A stretch of DNA of 35,692 nt from Rhodanobacter sp. UBA5168 (GTDB lineage: Bacteria > Pseudomonadota > Gammaproteobacteria > Xanthomonadales > Rhodanobacteraceae), in contig DHXA01000101.1 of assembly GCA_002413455.1 (NCBI GenBank), forward strand, positions 13,906 to 49,597, read 5' to 3'. The notes beneath the pieces are model-generated. The model saw only the letters and a list, made by a program, of their open reading frames with translations. It had not been told where the DNA came from and made no database searches. How positions within the stretch are numbered: the first letter of the stretch is position 1; each line of letters opens with the position of its first letter. Below are positions 26,802-34,925 of this stretch, in pieces. The position numbers and the translations under genes were made by a program.

Positions 26802-26836
26802 GCTGTCACCATTGCTGACGGTGCGTGACAGCAATG
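26802..26836 (-). promoter_or_regulatory. two overlapping inverted repeats in the rhtA leader
   Basis: GCTGTCAC (26802-26809) pairs perfectly with GTGACAGC (26825-26832). CATTGCTG (26810-26817) pairs perfectly with CAGCAATG (26829-26836). The two pairings share bases 26829-26832, so as RNA they cannot form fully together. The block lies 74-108 bp upstream of the rhtA start and reads as minus-strand leader or promoter DNA. It may be a protein operator with a wide dyad or a switch between two RNA hairpins. The role is an inference; the base pairing is seen directly. Confidence 0.5.
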
Positions 26837-26926
26837 TGCGGCACGACCCGCCGGAGGATGCATGGATGCCTGGACTCCCGCTGCCTAAGCGGTTGTCAGT
26901 GTGTTGCATCAACCAGCTGAATCCAC

Positions 26927-27061
26927 CGTTTCGGCTACCTCCAGCGAATGCACTACGTAGTGGTGCGTTCAGTGTGGACGGCTATCCGCGGACCGTCAGG
27001 CGGATGGAGCAAGCAGGAGCGCAAGGCAACGGGGAGTGCCCGAGACGTGCTGAAGCCACGA
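26927..27061 (+). pseudogene. relic of the 3' end of a second GT2-fusion gene
   Basis: These 135 bases align without gaps to the last 135 bases (25676-25810) of the GH18-CE4-GT2 gene. Over the first 35 codons I count 20 mismatches in 105 bases (about 81% identity); 30 of 35 residues are the same, including YVVVRSVWTAIRGPS and KQERKAT. Thirteen of the differences are silent, so the copy evolved as protein-coding before it decayed. The last ten codons are poorly conserved and the stop TGA has become CGA. No homology is visible upstream of 26927, where an in-frame TGA sits at 26918-26920. The frame now runs to 27214 with no sign of function. Confidence 0.8.
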
Positions 27062-27200
27062 GTGGTGTCGGCGGCCTTGAAAGGCTGCTCCAGCCAGCAC
27101 CATCTGCTGCTCATCACCCTGATTCCGCAACGTCTGCTTTCGGCACCGAGGTCATCGATCATGCGAGAAAACACCACCTGCCTATTTGACTGGACCCACC

Positions 27201-27220
27201 GCCATCTGCGCTAAGATGGC
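27201..27220 (+). promoter_or_regulatory. promoter/operator candidate of the cus operon
   Basis: GCCATCT (27201-27207) and AGATGGC (27214-27220) form a perfect 7-bp inverted repeat with a 6-bp spacer, ending 6 bp before the first cus-operon ATG. A TAAGAT box (27212-27217) lies in its right arm, and TTGACT is at 27186-27191, giving a 20-bp spacer. Long spacers of 19-20 bp are typical of promoters controlled by MerR/CueR-type metal sensors, but I do not see the usual CueR dyad between the boxes. The dyad could be an operator overlapping -10. Confidence 0.4.
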
Positions 27221-27226
27221 CTGGTC

Positions 27227-27649
27227 ATGCGCAAGCGCTTTCACATCAGCCGTCGCCGCCGCGTCCTTTGGACGGGGATCGTGCTGTTTTGCCTGTTGTT
27301 CCAGCAACTGGCCATGGCAGCCTACGTCTGCACGTTGCCCACCGCGCCGACCGACATTGTCATGACAGGCGATTGTGCGGCCATGGGTATGAGCGTGAGC
27401 TCTGCGGCGAAGACGCCGGCTTCGCACCACACAAGTGCGGATCCGCGCTGTGCCGAGCATTGCGCCAGCAATACCGCGTCGACGCACGATGCACGTCTGC
27501 CAACGGTTCCGCCGCTCCTGTTCGCATCCGCATTACCCACGCTGCTGGAAACGCTCGCGCAGGCATCCGATCAGGTCGCTCTGCCGAACACGACGCTGCA
27601 TCGCCCCGACCCGCCGCCCACGTTGCGGTTCTGCTCCCTGTTGATTTAG
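27227..27649 (+). CDS. small exported Cys/His/Met protein, DUF2946-like, first gene of cus operon
   Basis: A 140-residue protein with a basic N-terminus (MRKRFHISRRRR), a signal helix (about 14-30) and likely cleavage near AMA-A (30/31). The mature part has potential copper ligands: C35, C50, M53, M55, H67, H68, C75, H78 and C79. The end PPPTLRFCSLLI is a conserved tail of DUF2946-type proteins, which are often next to copper efflux genes. A periplasmic copper-binding or accessory role is an inference from ligands and context. No Shine-Dalgarno precedes the ATG; a -10-like TAAGAT ends 9 bp upstream, so the transcript may have almost no leader. The cusC-like gene follows after 67 bp. Confidence 0.78.
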   Translation: MRKRFHISRRRRVLWTGIVLFCLLFQQLAMAAYVCTLPTAPTDIVMTGDCAAMGMSVSSAAKTPASHHTSADPRCAEHCASNTASTHDARLPTVPPLLFASALPTLLETLAQASDQVALPNTTLHRPDPPPTLRFCSLLI

Positions 27650-27716
27650 CCATCCATCGTTAGCCGTCCATCGGCCGTGCACGCGCGGCTGTGCTGGTTT
27701 TCGATTGGAGCTCAAC

Positions 27717-29009
27717 ATGTTTTCCCGTCTCTTTGGTGTTCGCGTCCGTTCGGCGCGATATGCACGCTGGCTGTCGTTGGTTGCGGCGTCGTTTTTCGTT
27801 TCACCGGCGTGGGCGCAGAGCCCAACCGCGCTGACGCTCGATGCGGCCATACATCAGGCGATCGAGAGCGCACCGATGCTGGAGGCACGTCGCGCCCAGT
27901 CGGAATCGGCCCGGCAGGAAGCCGCCCGTGCGGGTGCGTTGCCCGATCCCCAGCTCAGCATCGGCATCGACAATCTGGCGATCCAGGGACCGGGTGCGTT
28001 TACGGCTGGAGGCGACAGCATGACCATGCGCACCGTCGGCATCAGCCAGGCTTTGCCTTCGCGCAGCAAACGCCAGGCCGAACGAGCGATGGGTAGCGCC
28101 AATGCGGATTTGGCCATGTCGTCGGAAGTGACGGCTGCCTTGTCGATCCGGCAGCATGTGGCCGATGCCTGGATCGCCGCGTGGGGCGCGCACCGTGAAG
28201 CCATGATGCTGCAGTCCATGCGTCAGGCGTGGACGCAAGACGCGGCCGTGGCGAAAGCGCGGCTGCGTGGTGGCACCGGCAACGCGGCCCAAGTGCTCGC
28301 CGCTCGCATGGAATCCCTCGATCTGGAAAACCGCATCGATGAGGCAAAAGCACGCGAGGCCCAGGCCCGCGCGAGCCTTGCGCGCTGGCTGGGTTCGCCA
28401 GCCGATCAGCCGCTGGCCGGCGCACCGGACTTCGCCGCGCTGCCGCATGACAAGGTGTCCTTGCTGGCCAGTCTCGATCGTCAGGGCAACCTGCTGGGAT
28501 GGCCTGCCCGGGAACAGGCTGCCGAGGCGGCTCTTGCCGCGGCACGCGCCGACAAGCATCCCCAATGGAATGTGGGCATGAGCTACGGCTCCCGCGTGCA
28601 GGGCTTGTCCGACATGGTGTCGTTGCAGGTCGGCGTGAGCCTGCCGCTGTTCACCCGAAACCGGCAGGATCGGGGCATTTCCGCGCGGGCGGCTGACCTC
28701 GATGCCGTGCATGCCGAACACGATGACGCACGCCGCCAGCAGACCGGGGCCATCCAGTCCGCTTGGGCGCAATGGCAGTCACTCGGCCAGCAAGTGCGCC
28801 GGCATCGCGACGAATTGCTTCCGCTGGCCAACGACCGCGTGGCCCTGGCACTCGCCGCGTACCGCGGCGGCGGTGACATCCAGCCCTTGCTGGAGGCCCG
28901 TCGCGACGAGATTGCCCACCACACCGATTACGTCCGCATGCAGGCGGAATACGGCCGTGCCTGGGCGGCACTGGCCTATCTGTTGCCAACTTCGGAGACG
29001 ACGCCATGA
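27717..29009 (+). CDS. cusC: outer-membrane efflux protein, CusC/CzcC-like
   Basis: A 430-residue TolC-family outer-membrane factor that forms the exit duct of an RND metal efflux pump. A signal peptide is visible (SLVAASFFVSPAWA-Q, cleavage near residue 34). The mature protein has the two repeated outer-membrane-efflux halves, starting LTLDAAIHQAIESAP, with GALPDPQLSIGIDN in the first and HPQWNVGMSYGSRV plus LQVGVSLPLFTRNRQD in the second, as in CzcC/CusC proteins. Start is ATG 27717 with TTGGAG at 27705-27710; an upstream TTG is that same element and is not used. It overlaps the next gene as ATGA. It is more like the CzcC-type proteins than E. coli CusC, so the symbol denotes role rather than orthology. 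Confidence 0.9.
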   Translation: MFSRLFGVRVRSARYARWLSLVAASFFVSPAWAQSPTALTLDAAIHQAIESAPMLEARRAQSESARQEAARAGALPDPQLSIGIDNLAIQGPGAFTAGGDSMTMRTVGISQALPSRSKRQAERAMGSANADLAMSSEVTAALSIRQHVADAWIAAWGAHREAMMLQSMRQAWTQDAAVAKARLRGGTGNAAQVLAARMESLDLENRIDEAKAREAQARASLARWLGSPADQPLAGAPDFAALPHDKVSLLASLDRQGNLLGWPAREQAAEAALAAARADKHPQWNVGMSYGSRVQGLSDMVSLQVGVSLPLFTRNRQDRGISARAADLDAVHAEHDDARRQQTGAIQSAWAQWQSLGQQVRRHRDELLPLANDRVALALAAYRGGGDIQPLLEARRDEIAHHTDYVRMQAEYGRAWAALAYLLPTSETTP

Positions 29010-30310
29010 AGCGCGCATTGATGATGCTCACCACCGCATTTCTGGTGGTCATGCTGCTGCTGATTGGTTACTTCGGCGGTCGCCATCATTCGCCGCCTCC
29101 TTTGCCGGCCGGCACCGCCGCTTCCCCGCCGGAAAGCGGCGATAAAAAAGTCCTGTACTGGTACGACACGATGGCGCCCCAGCAGCACTTCGACAAGCCG
29201 GGCCTGTCGCCGATGGGCATGCAGATGGTGCCCAAATATGCTGATAAGCGGCTGGCCGACGAAGGCGCCGCCAAGGATGTGGTCCGGATCGATTCGGCGA
29301 CGGTGCAGAACCTGGGTGTACGTACCGTATCGGTCGAGCGTCGCGTACTGGCCTCCGCGATTCGGGTACCAGGCACGGTCACGTGGGATCTGCGGCAGGC
29401 CACCACGATCAGTGCGCGGGTCGACGCCGTCATTGACAAGCTCGATGTGCGTGCGCCGTACACGAAGGTCGCTGCCGGTGCGCCGCTGGCCGAGCTGCTT
29501 GCTCCGCAATGGAACAGCGCGCTGGCCGAATACGACGCGCTCCAACACGCACAGTCGGCCGACGCGAAAGACCTGCGCGCTGCCGCGCGGGAACGTCTGC
29601 GGGTGCTGGGCCTGACGCCGGCAGATATCCAGTCGTCGCGTCATGGCTCAGGTGCATCGATCACCCTGCATACACCGCAGGCAGGTGTCGTCACGACACT
29701 GGACGTGCGTGAGGGCCAGCGGGTTACCGCAGGCCAGACCCTGATGACCTTGAACGGTCTGTCCACGGTGTGGGTCGAAGCGGCACTGCCGCAAACCGCA
29801 GCCAGTACGGTGCGAAGTGGCACGCCAGTCACCGTCACGGTCGATGCGCTGGCGGGACGAGCGTTTCGCGGCAGCGTGGAAACCCTGCTGCCGGAGATCG
29901 ATGCGATGACGCGCACGCAGCGTGCGCGCATCGTGCTCGACAATTCCGACGACGCCTTGAGTCCCGGCATGTTCGTCAGCGTGCAGCTCAACCCGGCCCG
30001 GGGCGAGGCCGTGCCGGTGGTGCCCGATGACGCGCTGATCGCCACCGGCAGCCAGACGCGGGTGATCGTCGCCGAAGATGGTGGACACTTCCGGGCCATC
30101 GCCGTGCATACCGGGCGTTCGGCCGGCGGCTATACCGAAGTACGCAACGGCCTCACGGGCGGCGAACAGGTCGTGGTCTCGGGCCAGTTCCTGATCGATT
30201 CCGAAGCCAGCCTGTCAGGTGCGCTGGAACGCTTGAATGATCACACCGCCGCACCGGCGCCCGCCGCGAGTGCGCCGATGTCCGGCATGCCCATGGGAGA
30301 CGGGCGATGA
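29006..30310 (+). CDS. cusB: RND periplasmic adaptor, CusB-like
   Basis: A 434-residue membrane-fusion protein linking the inner-membrane pump to the outer-membrane duct. It has an N-terminal anchor (about residues 4-23) and then a heavy-metal-binding domain (about 48-79): [25 protein letters not shown], whose Met residues match the copper/silver handoff region of CusB. The barrel-sandwich ([17 protein letters not shown]), hairpin, beta-barrel (VWVEAALPQ) and membrane-proximal ([15 protein letters not shown]) parts follow. The C-terminus is Pro/Ala-rich and ends in [10 protein letters not shown], with extra Met. Both ends overlap neighbours as ATGA, indicating tight co-translation with the duct and the pump. 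Confidence 0.95.
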   Translation: MKRALMMLTTAFLVVMLLLIGYFGGRHHSPPPLPAGTAASPPESGDKKVLYWYDTMAPQQHFDKPGLSPMGMQMVPKYADKRLADEGAAKDVVRIDSATVQNLGVRTVSVERRVLASAIRVPGTVTWDLRQATTISARVDAVIDKLDVRAPYTKVAAGAPLAELLAPQWNSALAEYDALQHAQSADAKDLRAAARERLRVLGLTPADIQSSRHGSGASITLHTPQAGVVTTLDVREGQRVTAGQTLMTLNGLSTVWVEAALPQTAASTVRSGTPVTVTVDALAGRAFRGSVETLLPEIDAMTRTQRARIVLDNSDDALSPGMFVSVQLNPARGEAVPVVPDDALIATGSQTRVIVAEDGGHFRAIAVHTGRSAGGYTEVRNGLTGGEQVVVSGQFLIDSEASLSGALERLNDHTAAPAPAASAPMSGMPMGDGR

Positions 30311-33300
30311 TCGGCGCCCTGATCCGTGCCGCGATCGCGCATCGTGTCTTCGTGTTGCTGGCCGCGCTGGCGCTCGCACTGGCCGGTGTGTTCGCGGCGT
30401 TGCACACGCCGGTCGACGCGCTGCCGGATCTGTCGGACACCCAGGTAATCATCCGCACCAGCTACCCGGGCCAGTCGCCACAAGTCGTCGAGGATCAGGT
30501 CACCTATCCGCTGGCGACCACCATGCTGTCGGTACCCGGCGCCAAGGTCGTTCGTGGTTATTCGTTCTTCGGCGACTCCTACGTCTACGTGCTGTTCGAC
30601 GACAGCACCGATCTGTATTGGGCGCGCTCGCGCGTGCTGGAATATCTGAGCCAGGTGCGTGGCAGTCTGCCCGCCGATGTCACGCCTGCACTCGGTCCCG
30701 ATGCCACCGGACTGGGCTGGATCTACGAATACGCGCTGGTCGATCGCACCGGCCAGCATGACCTCGGCCAGCTGCGCGCGCTGCAGGACTGGTTCCTGCG
30801 CTTTCAGCTGAAGACCGTGCCGGATGTTGCGGAGGTGGCCAGCATCGGCGGCATGGAACGCGCGTGGCAGATCGTGCCGGATCCGCAGGCGCTGGCCGCT
30901 CGTGGCATCACCGTGGAGCAGTTGGTCGAGGCGATCCGCTCCGCCAACGGCGCCAACGGCGGATCGGTGATCGAGCAAGGCGAGGCGGAACTGATGGTGC
31001 GCAGCGAGGGCTATCTGAAAAGCCGCGAAGGCTTCGAAGACGTGCCGATCACCACCAACGCCAGCGGCGTGCCGGTGCTGCTGCGCGATGTGGCCACGGT
31101 ACGCCGTGGTCCCACCTTCCGTCGTGGCGTCGCCGAACTGGACGGCCAGGGCGAAGTCGCCGGTGGCGTGATCGTCCTGCGCACCGGCAAGAACGCGAAG
31201 GCCGCCATTGCCGCGGTGAAGGCCAGGCTGACCGAGCTCAAGCGCAGCCTGCCGCCCGGCGTCGAGATCGTGCCCACTTACGATCGCTCGCAACTGATCG
31301 ATGCCGCGGTGGAGAACGTCTGGGGCAAGCTGCTGGAGGAGTTTCTCGTCGTCGCGCTGGTCTGCTTGCTGTTCCTGGGCCATCTGCGCTCGGCGCTGGT
31401 GGCGGTGATCACGTTGCCGCTGGGTGTGCTGGCGGCCTTCATCGTGATGAACCTGCAGGGCGTGTCGGCGAACCTGATGTCGCTGGGCGGCATCGCCATC
31501 GCGATCGGCGCGATGGTCGATGCGGCGATCGTGATGATCGAGAACACACACAAGCATCTGGAGCACTGGCGGGAGACGCACGCTGGTGAGGAGCCGCAGG
31601 GCAACGCACGCTGGTCGCTGATCGCCGAGTCCGCCATCGAGGTCGGACCGGCTCTGTTCGTGAGCCTGTTGATCATCGCGCTGTCGTTCGTACCGGTGTT
31701 TGCGCTGCAAGGACAGGAAGGCAAGCTGTTCAAGCCGCTGGCCTTCACCAAGACCTATGCGATGGCGGCCGCGGCGGGACTGGCGGTGACGCTGGTGCCG
31801 GTGTTGATGGGCTACCTGGTGCGCGGCCGCATTCGTGCCGGGCGTGACAATCCGCTCAATCGCGGCATGATCCGCGGCTATCGGCCGATCCTCGAAGCCG
31901 CGCTGCGCCATCCGAAGATGGTGCTGCTGCTGGCGGGCATGCTGCTGCTTACCGCACTCATTCCGCTGAGCCGACTCGGCAGCGAGTTCATGCCCGCGAT
32001 GGACGAAGGCACGCTGTTGTACATGCCCACCGCGCTGCCGGGCTTGTCGGCGGGCAAGGCTGCGCAGTTGCTGCAGCTGACCGATCGCATGATCAAGACC
32101 GTGCCCGAGGTCGCGCATGTGTTCGGCAAGGCGGGCCGCGCCGACACCGCCACCGACCCGGCGCCGCTGGAGATGTTCGAGACCACCATCACGTTCAAGC
32201 CGAAGGGCCAATGGCGTCCCGGCATGACGATGGCGAAGATCAAGGTCGAACTGGACCAGGCCGTGCATGTGCCGGGGCTGACGAACCTGTTCGTGCCGCC
32301 GATCCGCAACCGCATCGACATGCTCTCCACCGGCATCAAGAGTCCCATCGGCATCAAGGTGCTGGGCACCGACCTGACCACGATGCAGGCTGTGGCCGAC
32401 CGCATCGAAACGGTGGCAAAGACCGTGCCCGGTGTCAGCTCGGCGATTGCCGAGCGCCCGACCAGCGGCCGCTACGTCGATGTGCATATTCGCCGCGATG
32501 ATGCGGCGCGCTACGGACTGACCCAGCAGCGCGTGCAGCAATTGATCGCGACCGTGGTCGGCGGCGATCCGATCGGTCAGACCGTCGAGGGACGCGAGCG
32601 TTATCCCATCGTGGTGCGTTACCCGCGCGCCGCGCGTGATTCGATCGAGGCGCTGCGGCGGTTGCCGATCGTTGCCGCCAGCGGTGCACAGATCACGCTT
32701 GGTCAGGTCGCCGACATTGCCGTCGAAGCAGGACCGTCGATGCTGAAGAGCGAGGACGGCCAGCTGGCCACCTATGTCTACGTCGACACCGCCGGCAGCG
32801 ATCTGGGCACGGTGGTAGTCAACCTGCAGCATGCGGTGGCGCAGCAGATCACCTTGCCGCCGGGCACCACGGTGGCATGGTCAGGCCAGTTCGAGTATCT
32901 GGCCAGCGCCATGCAACGTCTCAAGTGGGTGGTACCGATCGCGTTGGTGATCATCTTTCTGCTGATCTACACGGTGTTCCGGCGCGTGAGCGAGGCGACG
33001 CTGATCATGGCCAGCGTCCCGCTGGCGCTGGTGGGCGGCCTGTGGCTGATCTGGCTGCTCGGCCACGCGGTGTCGGTCGCCACGATCATCGGCTTCATCG
33101 CACTGGCCGGCGTCGCCGCCGAGTTCGGCGTGGTGATGCTGTTGTATCTGCGCCAGGCCTGGGATCACCAACTCGCCTTGAATCCGCACGCCGACATCGA
33201 CGAACTGGATGGGGCCATTCGCGAAGGCGCCGTGCAACGTGTGCGGCCCAAGGCGATGACCGTCGCGGTGATCCTCGCCGGACTGTTTCCGATCCTGCTC

Positions 33301-33507
33301 GGCCACGGCGCCGGCTCGGAAGTCATGCAGCGCATCGCCGCGCCGATGATCGGCGGCATGCTAACGGCGCCACTGCTTTCCATGCTGGTCATCCCCGCCG
33401 CGTTCCGCCTGCTGGTTCTGCATCGACTGCGTCGGGCCAGCGCCAGGCGACTGCTCCTCTCTCTAACCAGCAGGGAAGTTGACAATACGTCGGTCGAAGA
33501 CCAGTGA
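30307..33507 (+). CDS. cusA: copper/silver RND efflux pump, CusA
   Basis: A 1066-residue heavy-metal RND permease that drives periplasmic and cytoplasmic Cu(I)/Ag(I) out of the cell using the proton gradient. It starts [18 protein letters not shown] and has twelve membrane helices with two large periplasmic loops. The three metal-binding Met of E. coli CusA are present at the same numbers: M573 ([10 protein letters not shown]), M623 ([10 protein letters not shown]) and M672 ([12 protein letters not shown]). The proton-relay Asp405 lies in [16 protein letters not shown]. This residue set marks a monovalent copper/silver pump, as opposed to CzcA-type zinc/cobalt/cadmium pumps. It is the last gene of the operon; cusF and cusRS are not found here. 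The end is a Leu/Arg/Ser-rich tail ([12 protein letters not shown]) that is not conserved. Confidence 0.97.
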   Translation: MIGALIRAAIAHRVFVLLAALALALAGVFAALHTPVDALPDLSDTQVIIRTSYPGQSPQVVEDQVTYPLATTMLSVPGAKVVRGYSFFGDSYVYVLFDDSTDLYWARSRVLEYLSQVRGSLPADVTPALGPDATGLGWIYEYALVDRTGQHDLGQLRALQDWFLRFQLKTVPDVAEVASIGGMERAWQIVPDPQALAARGITVEQLVEAIRSANGANGGSVIEQGEAELMVRSEGYLKSREGFEDVPITTNASGVPVLLRDVATVRRGPTFRRGVAELDGQGEVAGGVIVLRTGKNAKAAIAAVKARLTELKRSLPPGVEIVPTYDRSQLIDAAVENVWGKLLEEFLVVALVCLLFLGHLRSALVAVITLPLGVLAAFIVMNLQGVSANLMSLGGIAIAIGAMVDAAIVMIENTHKHLEHWRETHAGEEPQGNARWSLIAESAIEVGPALFVSLLIIALSFVPVFALQGQEGKLFKPLAFTKTYAMAAAAGLAVTLVPVLMGYLVRGRIRAGRDNPLNRGMIRGYRPILEAALRHPKMVLLLAGMLLLTALIPLSRLGSEFMPAMDEGTLLYMPTALPGLSAGKAAQLLQLTDRMIKTVPEVAHVFGKAGRADTATDPAPLEMFETTITFKPKGQWRPGMTMAKIKVELDQAVHVPGLTNLFVPPIRNRIDMLSTGIKSPIGIKVLGTDLTTMQAVADRIETVAKTVPGVSSAIAERPTSGRYVDVHIRRDDAARYGLTQQRVQQLIATVVGGDPIGQTVEGRERYPIVVRYPRAARDSIEALRRLPIVAASGAQITLGQVADIAVEAGPSMLKSEDGQLATYVYVDTAGSDLGTVVVNLQHAVAQQITLPPGTTVAWSGQFEYLASAMQRLKWVVPIALVIIFLLIYTVFRRVSEATLIMASVPLALVGGLWLIWLLGHAVSVATIIGFIALAGVAAEFGVVMLLYLRQAWDHQLALNPHADIDELDGAIREGAVQRVRPKAMTVAVILAGLFPILLGHGAGSEVMQRIAAPMIGGMLTAPLLSMLVIPAAFRLLVLHRLRRASARRLLLSLTSREVDNTSVEDQ

Positions 33508-33578
33508 CGCTCAATTTTCAGCAGGCCTGCATGGTGACCTCGATCGCCGTGCAGCCTAAGGCGTACGCCTGCCCGCAC

Positions 33579-33606
33579 AAAAAAAGGCTCTTGTCGGCCA
33601 AGAGCC
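33579..33606 (-). terminator. intrinsic terminator, minus strand
   Basis: GGCTCTTG (33586-33593) and CAAGAGCC (33599-33606) form a perfect 8-bp stem with a 5-nt loop. Read on the minus strand the stem is followed by seven T (33585-33579). This is a strong rho-independent terminator for transcription coming from the right. It lies about 150 bp past the end of the minus-strand gene at 33759-34196 and also faces the end of cusA. There is no T-run on the plus-strand side, so cusA is not clearly terminated by it. Confidence 0.85.
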
Positions 33607-33665
33607 TCTTCAACGCGATTCCCCATTGCTGACCCCTGCAAAAACTCCGCAATCCGTCACCGCTC

Positions 33666-33702
33666 AAAACCCGAGAAGGCGTCACCGTGAATGCGTCTCG
33701 GG
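33666..33702 (-). terminator. second minus-strand hairpin with short T-run
   Basis: CCCGAGA (33670-33676) and TCTCGGG (33696-33702) form a 7-bp stem around a 19-nt loop. On the minus strand it is followed by TTTT (33669-33666). It begins 57 bp beyond the stop of the minus-strand gene ending at 33759 and is that gene's likely first terminator, weaker than the one at 33579-33606. Confidence 0.55.
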
Positions 33703-33758
33703 CGACGCTAAATGGATCAACGCAGAATGCGAGCGAACGCGCATCCTGTCGCACGCAC

Positions 33759-34196
33759 TTAGTTCAGGATCAGTTCCCGCGTCAGCTCGCTACCCAGCAG
33801 TTCGCGCATCGATTCCCGATCCATGCTGGCCTTGTCCCGACTGGCCATGGGGCCCATCACCTTGGTCGAGATGGCATCGGCCTCGTCCGTCCGGTCGAGC
33901 GCAGCCATATTCGGGAAGGCGATCGTCAGGATCAGGTCGGCATCCTGTGGCGTGCGCGGTTGCGAACGGTAGACGGCGTAGCCGGTGATCAGGCCCGCTT
34001 TCTTCATCGCTTCCATGTTGGCCTTGTAAGGCCCGTCCAGGTATTTCATGTAATTGTTGAACTGTCCGGGCTTGATCTTGATGAAGCTGACTTGCAAGAC
34101 CTTTCCTTCCTTGTAGGGCTTCGCGTCCTGCGCAAGTACCGACCCCACCACTGCGAACATCAACACTGACACCAGAAGCATCGTGATACGTTTCAC
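33759..34196 (-). CDS. exported protein of unknown function
   Basis: A 145-residue protein with a clear signal peptide (KRITMLLVSVLMFAVVGSVLA-Q, cleavage near residue 22) and a mature part of about 123 residues. I do not recognise the family. The region KVLQVSFIKIKPGQFNNYMKYL followed by GLITGYAVYRSQP and LILTIAFPNMAALD has the rhythm of a ferredoxin-like alpha/beta (Dabb or NIPSNAP-like) fold, which is only a suggestion. The C-terminal part is rich in Met, Ser and charged residues. The start is a GTG supported by AAGGAGAT (34201-34208 on the minus strand) seven bases upstream. A good promoter precedes it and two hairpin terminators follow, so it is probably a one-gene transcript. Confidence 0.88.
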   Translation of the reverse strand: MKRITMLLVSVLMFAVVGSVLAQDAKPYKEGKVLQVSFIKIKPGQFNNYMKYLDGPYKANMEAMKKAGLITGYAVYRSQPRTPQDADLILTIAFPNMAALDRTDEADAISTKVMGPMASRDKASMDRESMRELLGSELTRELILN

Positions 34197-34216
34197 AGCC
34201 TATCTCCTTGAAAATA

Positions 34217-34270
34217 CTGCATGGATATGCAGCGCCAACGGACGCTACGCTCAGTATTTACAAGCGTCAA
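34217..34270 (-). promoter_or_regulatory. sigma70-type promoter and leader dyad of the exported-protein gene
   Basis: On the minus strand TTGACG (34270-34265), a 17-bp spacer and TAGCGT (34247-34242) fit a sigma70 promoter. The predicted start is near 34235, leaving a leader of about 38 bases before the GTG at 34196. A perfect 6-bp inverted repeat, CTGCAT (34217-34222) and ATGCAG (34227-34232), lies at the expected start of the transcript and could be an operator or leader hairpin. Confidence 0.5.
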
Positions 34271-34328
34271 TCGACCGGCTTGCCAGTGCATGCTTCGCGC
34301 CAAGTGAAGGGCGTCCGGCAAAAATCGA

Positions 34329-34802
34329 TCAGCCTTCGCGACGCACCCGCATCGTCAGCCCCTTCAGGAAATTCCGCAGCAGCTGATCGCCGCACAGGCG
34401 GAAATTCTTGTGCCCGGGCTGACGGAACAATGCGCTGAGTTCGGGCTTGGAGATCGGAAAGCCGGCGGCTTCGAGAATCTGGTGCATGTCGACGTCCTTC
34501 AGCTCGAACGCCACGCGCAGCTTCTTCAGCACCACATTGTTGGTAACGCGTTTCTCGACAGGGCGTGGCGGCAGACTTTCGTCGCGGCCGCGGCGGTGAA
34601 ACACCAGGCCGTCCAGGAAATGCGCCAACGTGGCGTTGCTGCATTCGACGTAGCCCGGCTCCTCGTCCTTTTTCAGAAACGCCTGCACGTCCTCCTTCGC
34701 GATCGGAAAATTCGCGTCGGCCAGGTGGGTGATCTCCACCACCTTGCCGTCGCTGAGGTCGAGCATGTAGCGGATGGCACGCAGTACGTCGTTGTTGATC
34801 AT
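34329..34802 (-). CDS. yehS: DUF1456 family protein (YehS-like)
   Basis: A 157-residue cytoplasmic protein of the DUF1456 family, represented by E. coli YehS; function not established. It contains the family's two similar halves: NNDVLRAIRYMLDLSDGKVV at the N-terminus and NNVVLKKLRVAFELKDVDMH near residue 90, each followed by a segment ending in a conserved Cys-x-(x)-L-x-x-FL-x-GL motif (ECSNATLAHFLDGLV and LCGDQLLRNFLKGL). The internal repeat suggests gene-internal duplication. Length matches YehS (156). The ATG at 34802 has GGAG about eight bases upstream. It is transcribed in the same direction as the exported-protein gene, 132 bp upstream of it with a separate promoter. Confidence 0.93.
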   Translation of the reverse strand: MINNDVLRAIRYMLDLSDGKVVEITHLADANFPIAKEDVQAFLKKDEEPGYVECSNATLAHFLDGLVFHRRGRDESLPPRPVEKRVTNNVVLKKLRVAFELKDVDMHQILEAAGFPISKPELSALFRQPGHKNFRLCGDQLLRNFLKGLTMRVRREG

Positions 34803-34925
34803 GTCGCTCCGATGGATCTCGCTGAGGGCGCCATGTTACCGCGCGACGATTAACCCCGTTCGCCTCATTCCCGCGTTTCATCTTGCAAGAACCGGAGGAG
34901 ACCGCCGCCGGAGGAGAGCCGCCCC

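Noticed and set aside
30241..32832. 863-codon open frame antisense to cusA
   Set aside because: Shadow of cusA; the plus-strand protein keeps every CusA key residue.
33518..33754. 78-codon minus-strand frame after cusA
   Set aside because: It runs through both terminator hairpins and has no ribosome binding site or family match.
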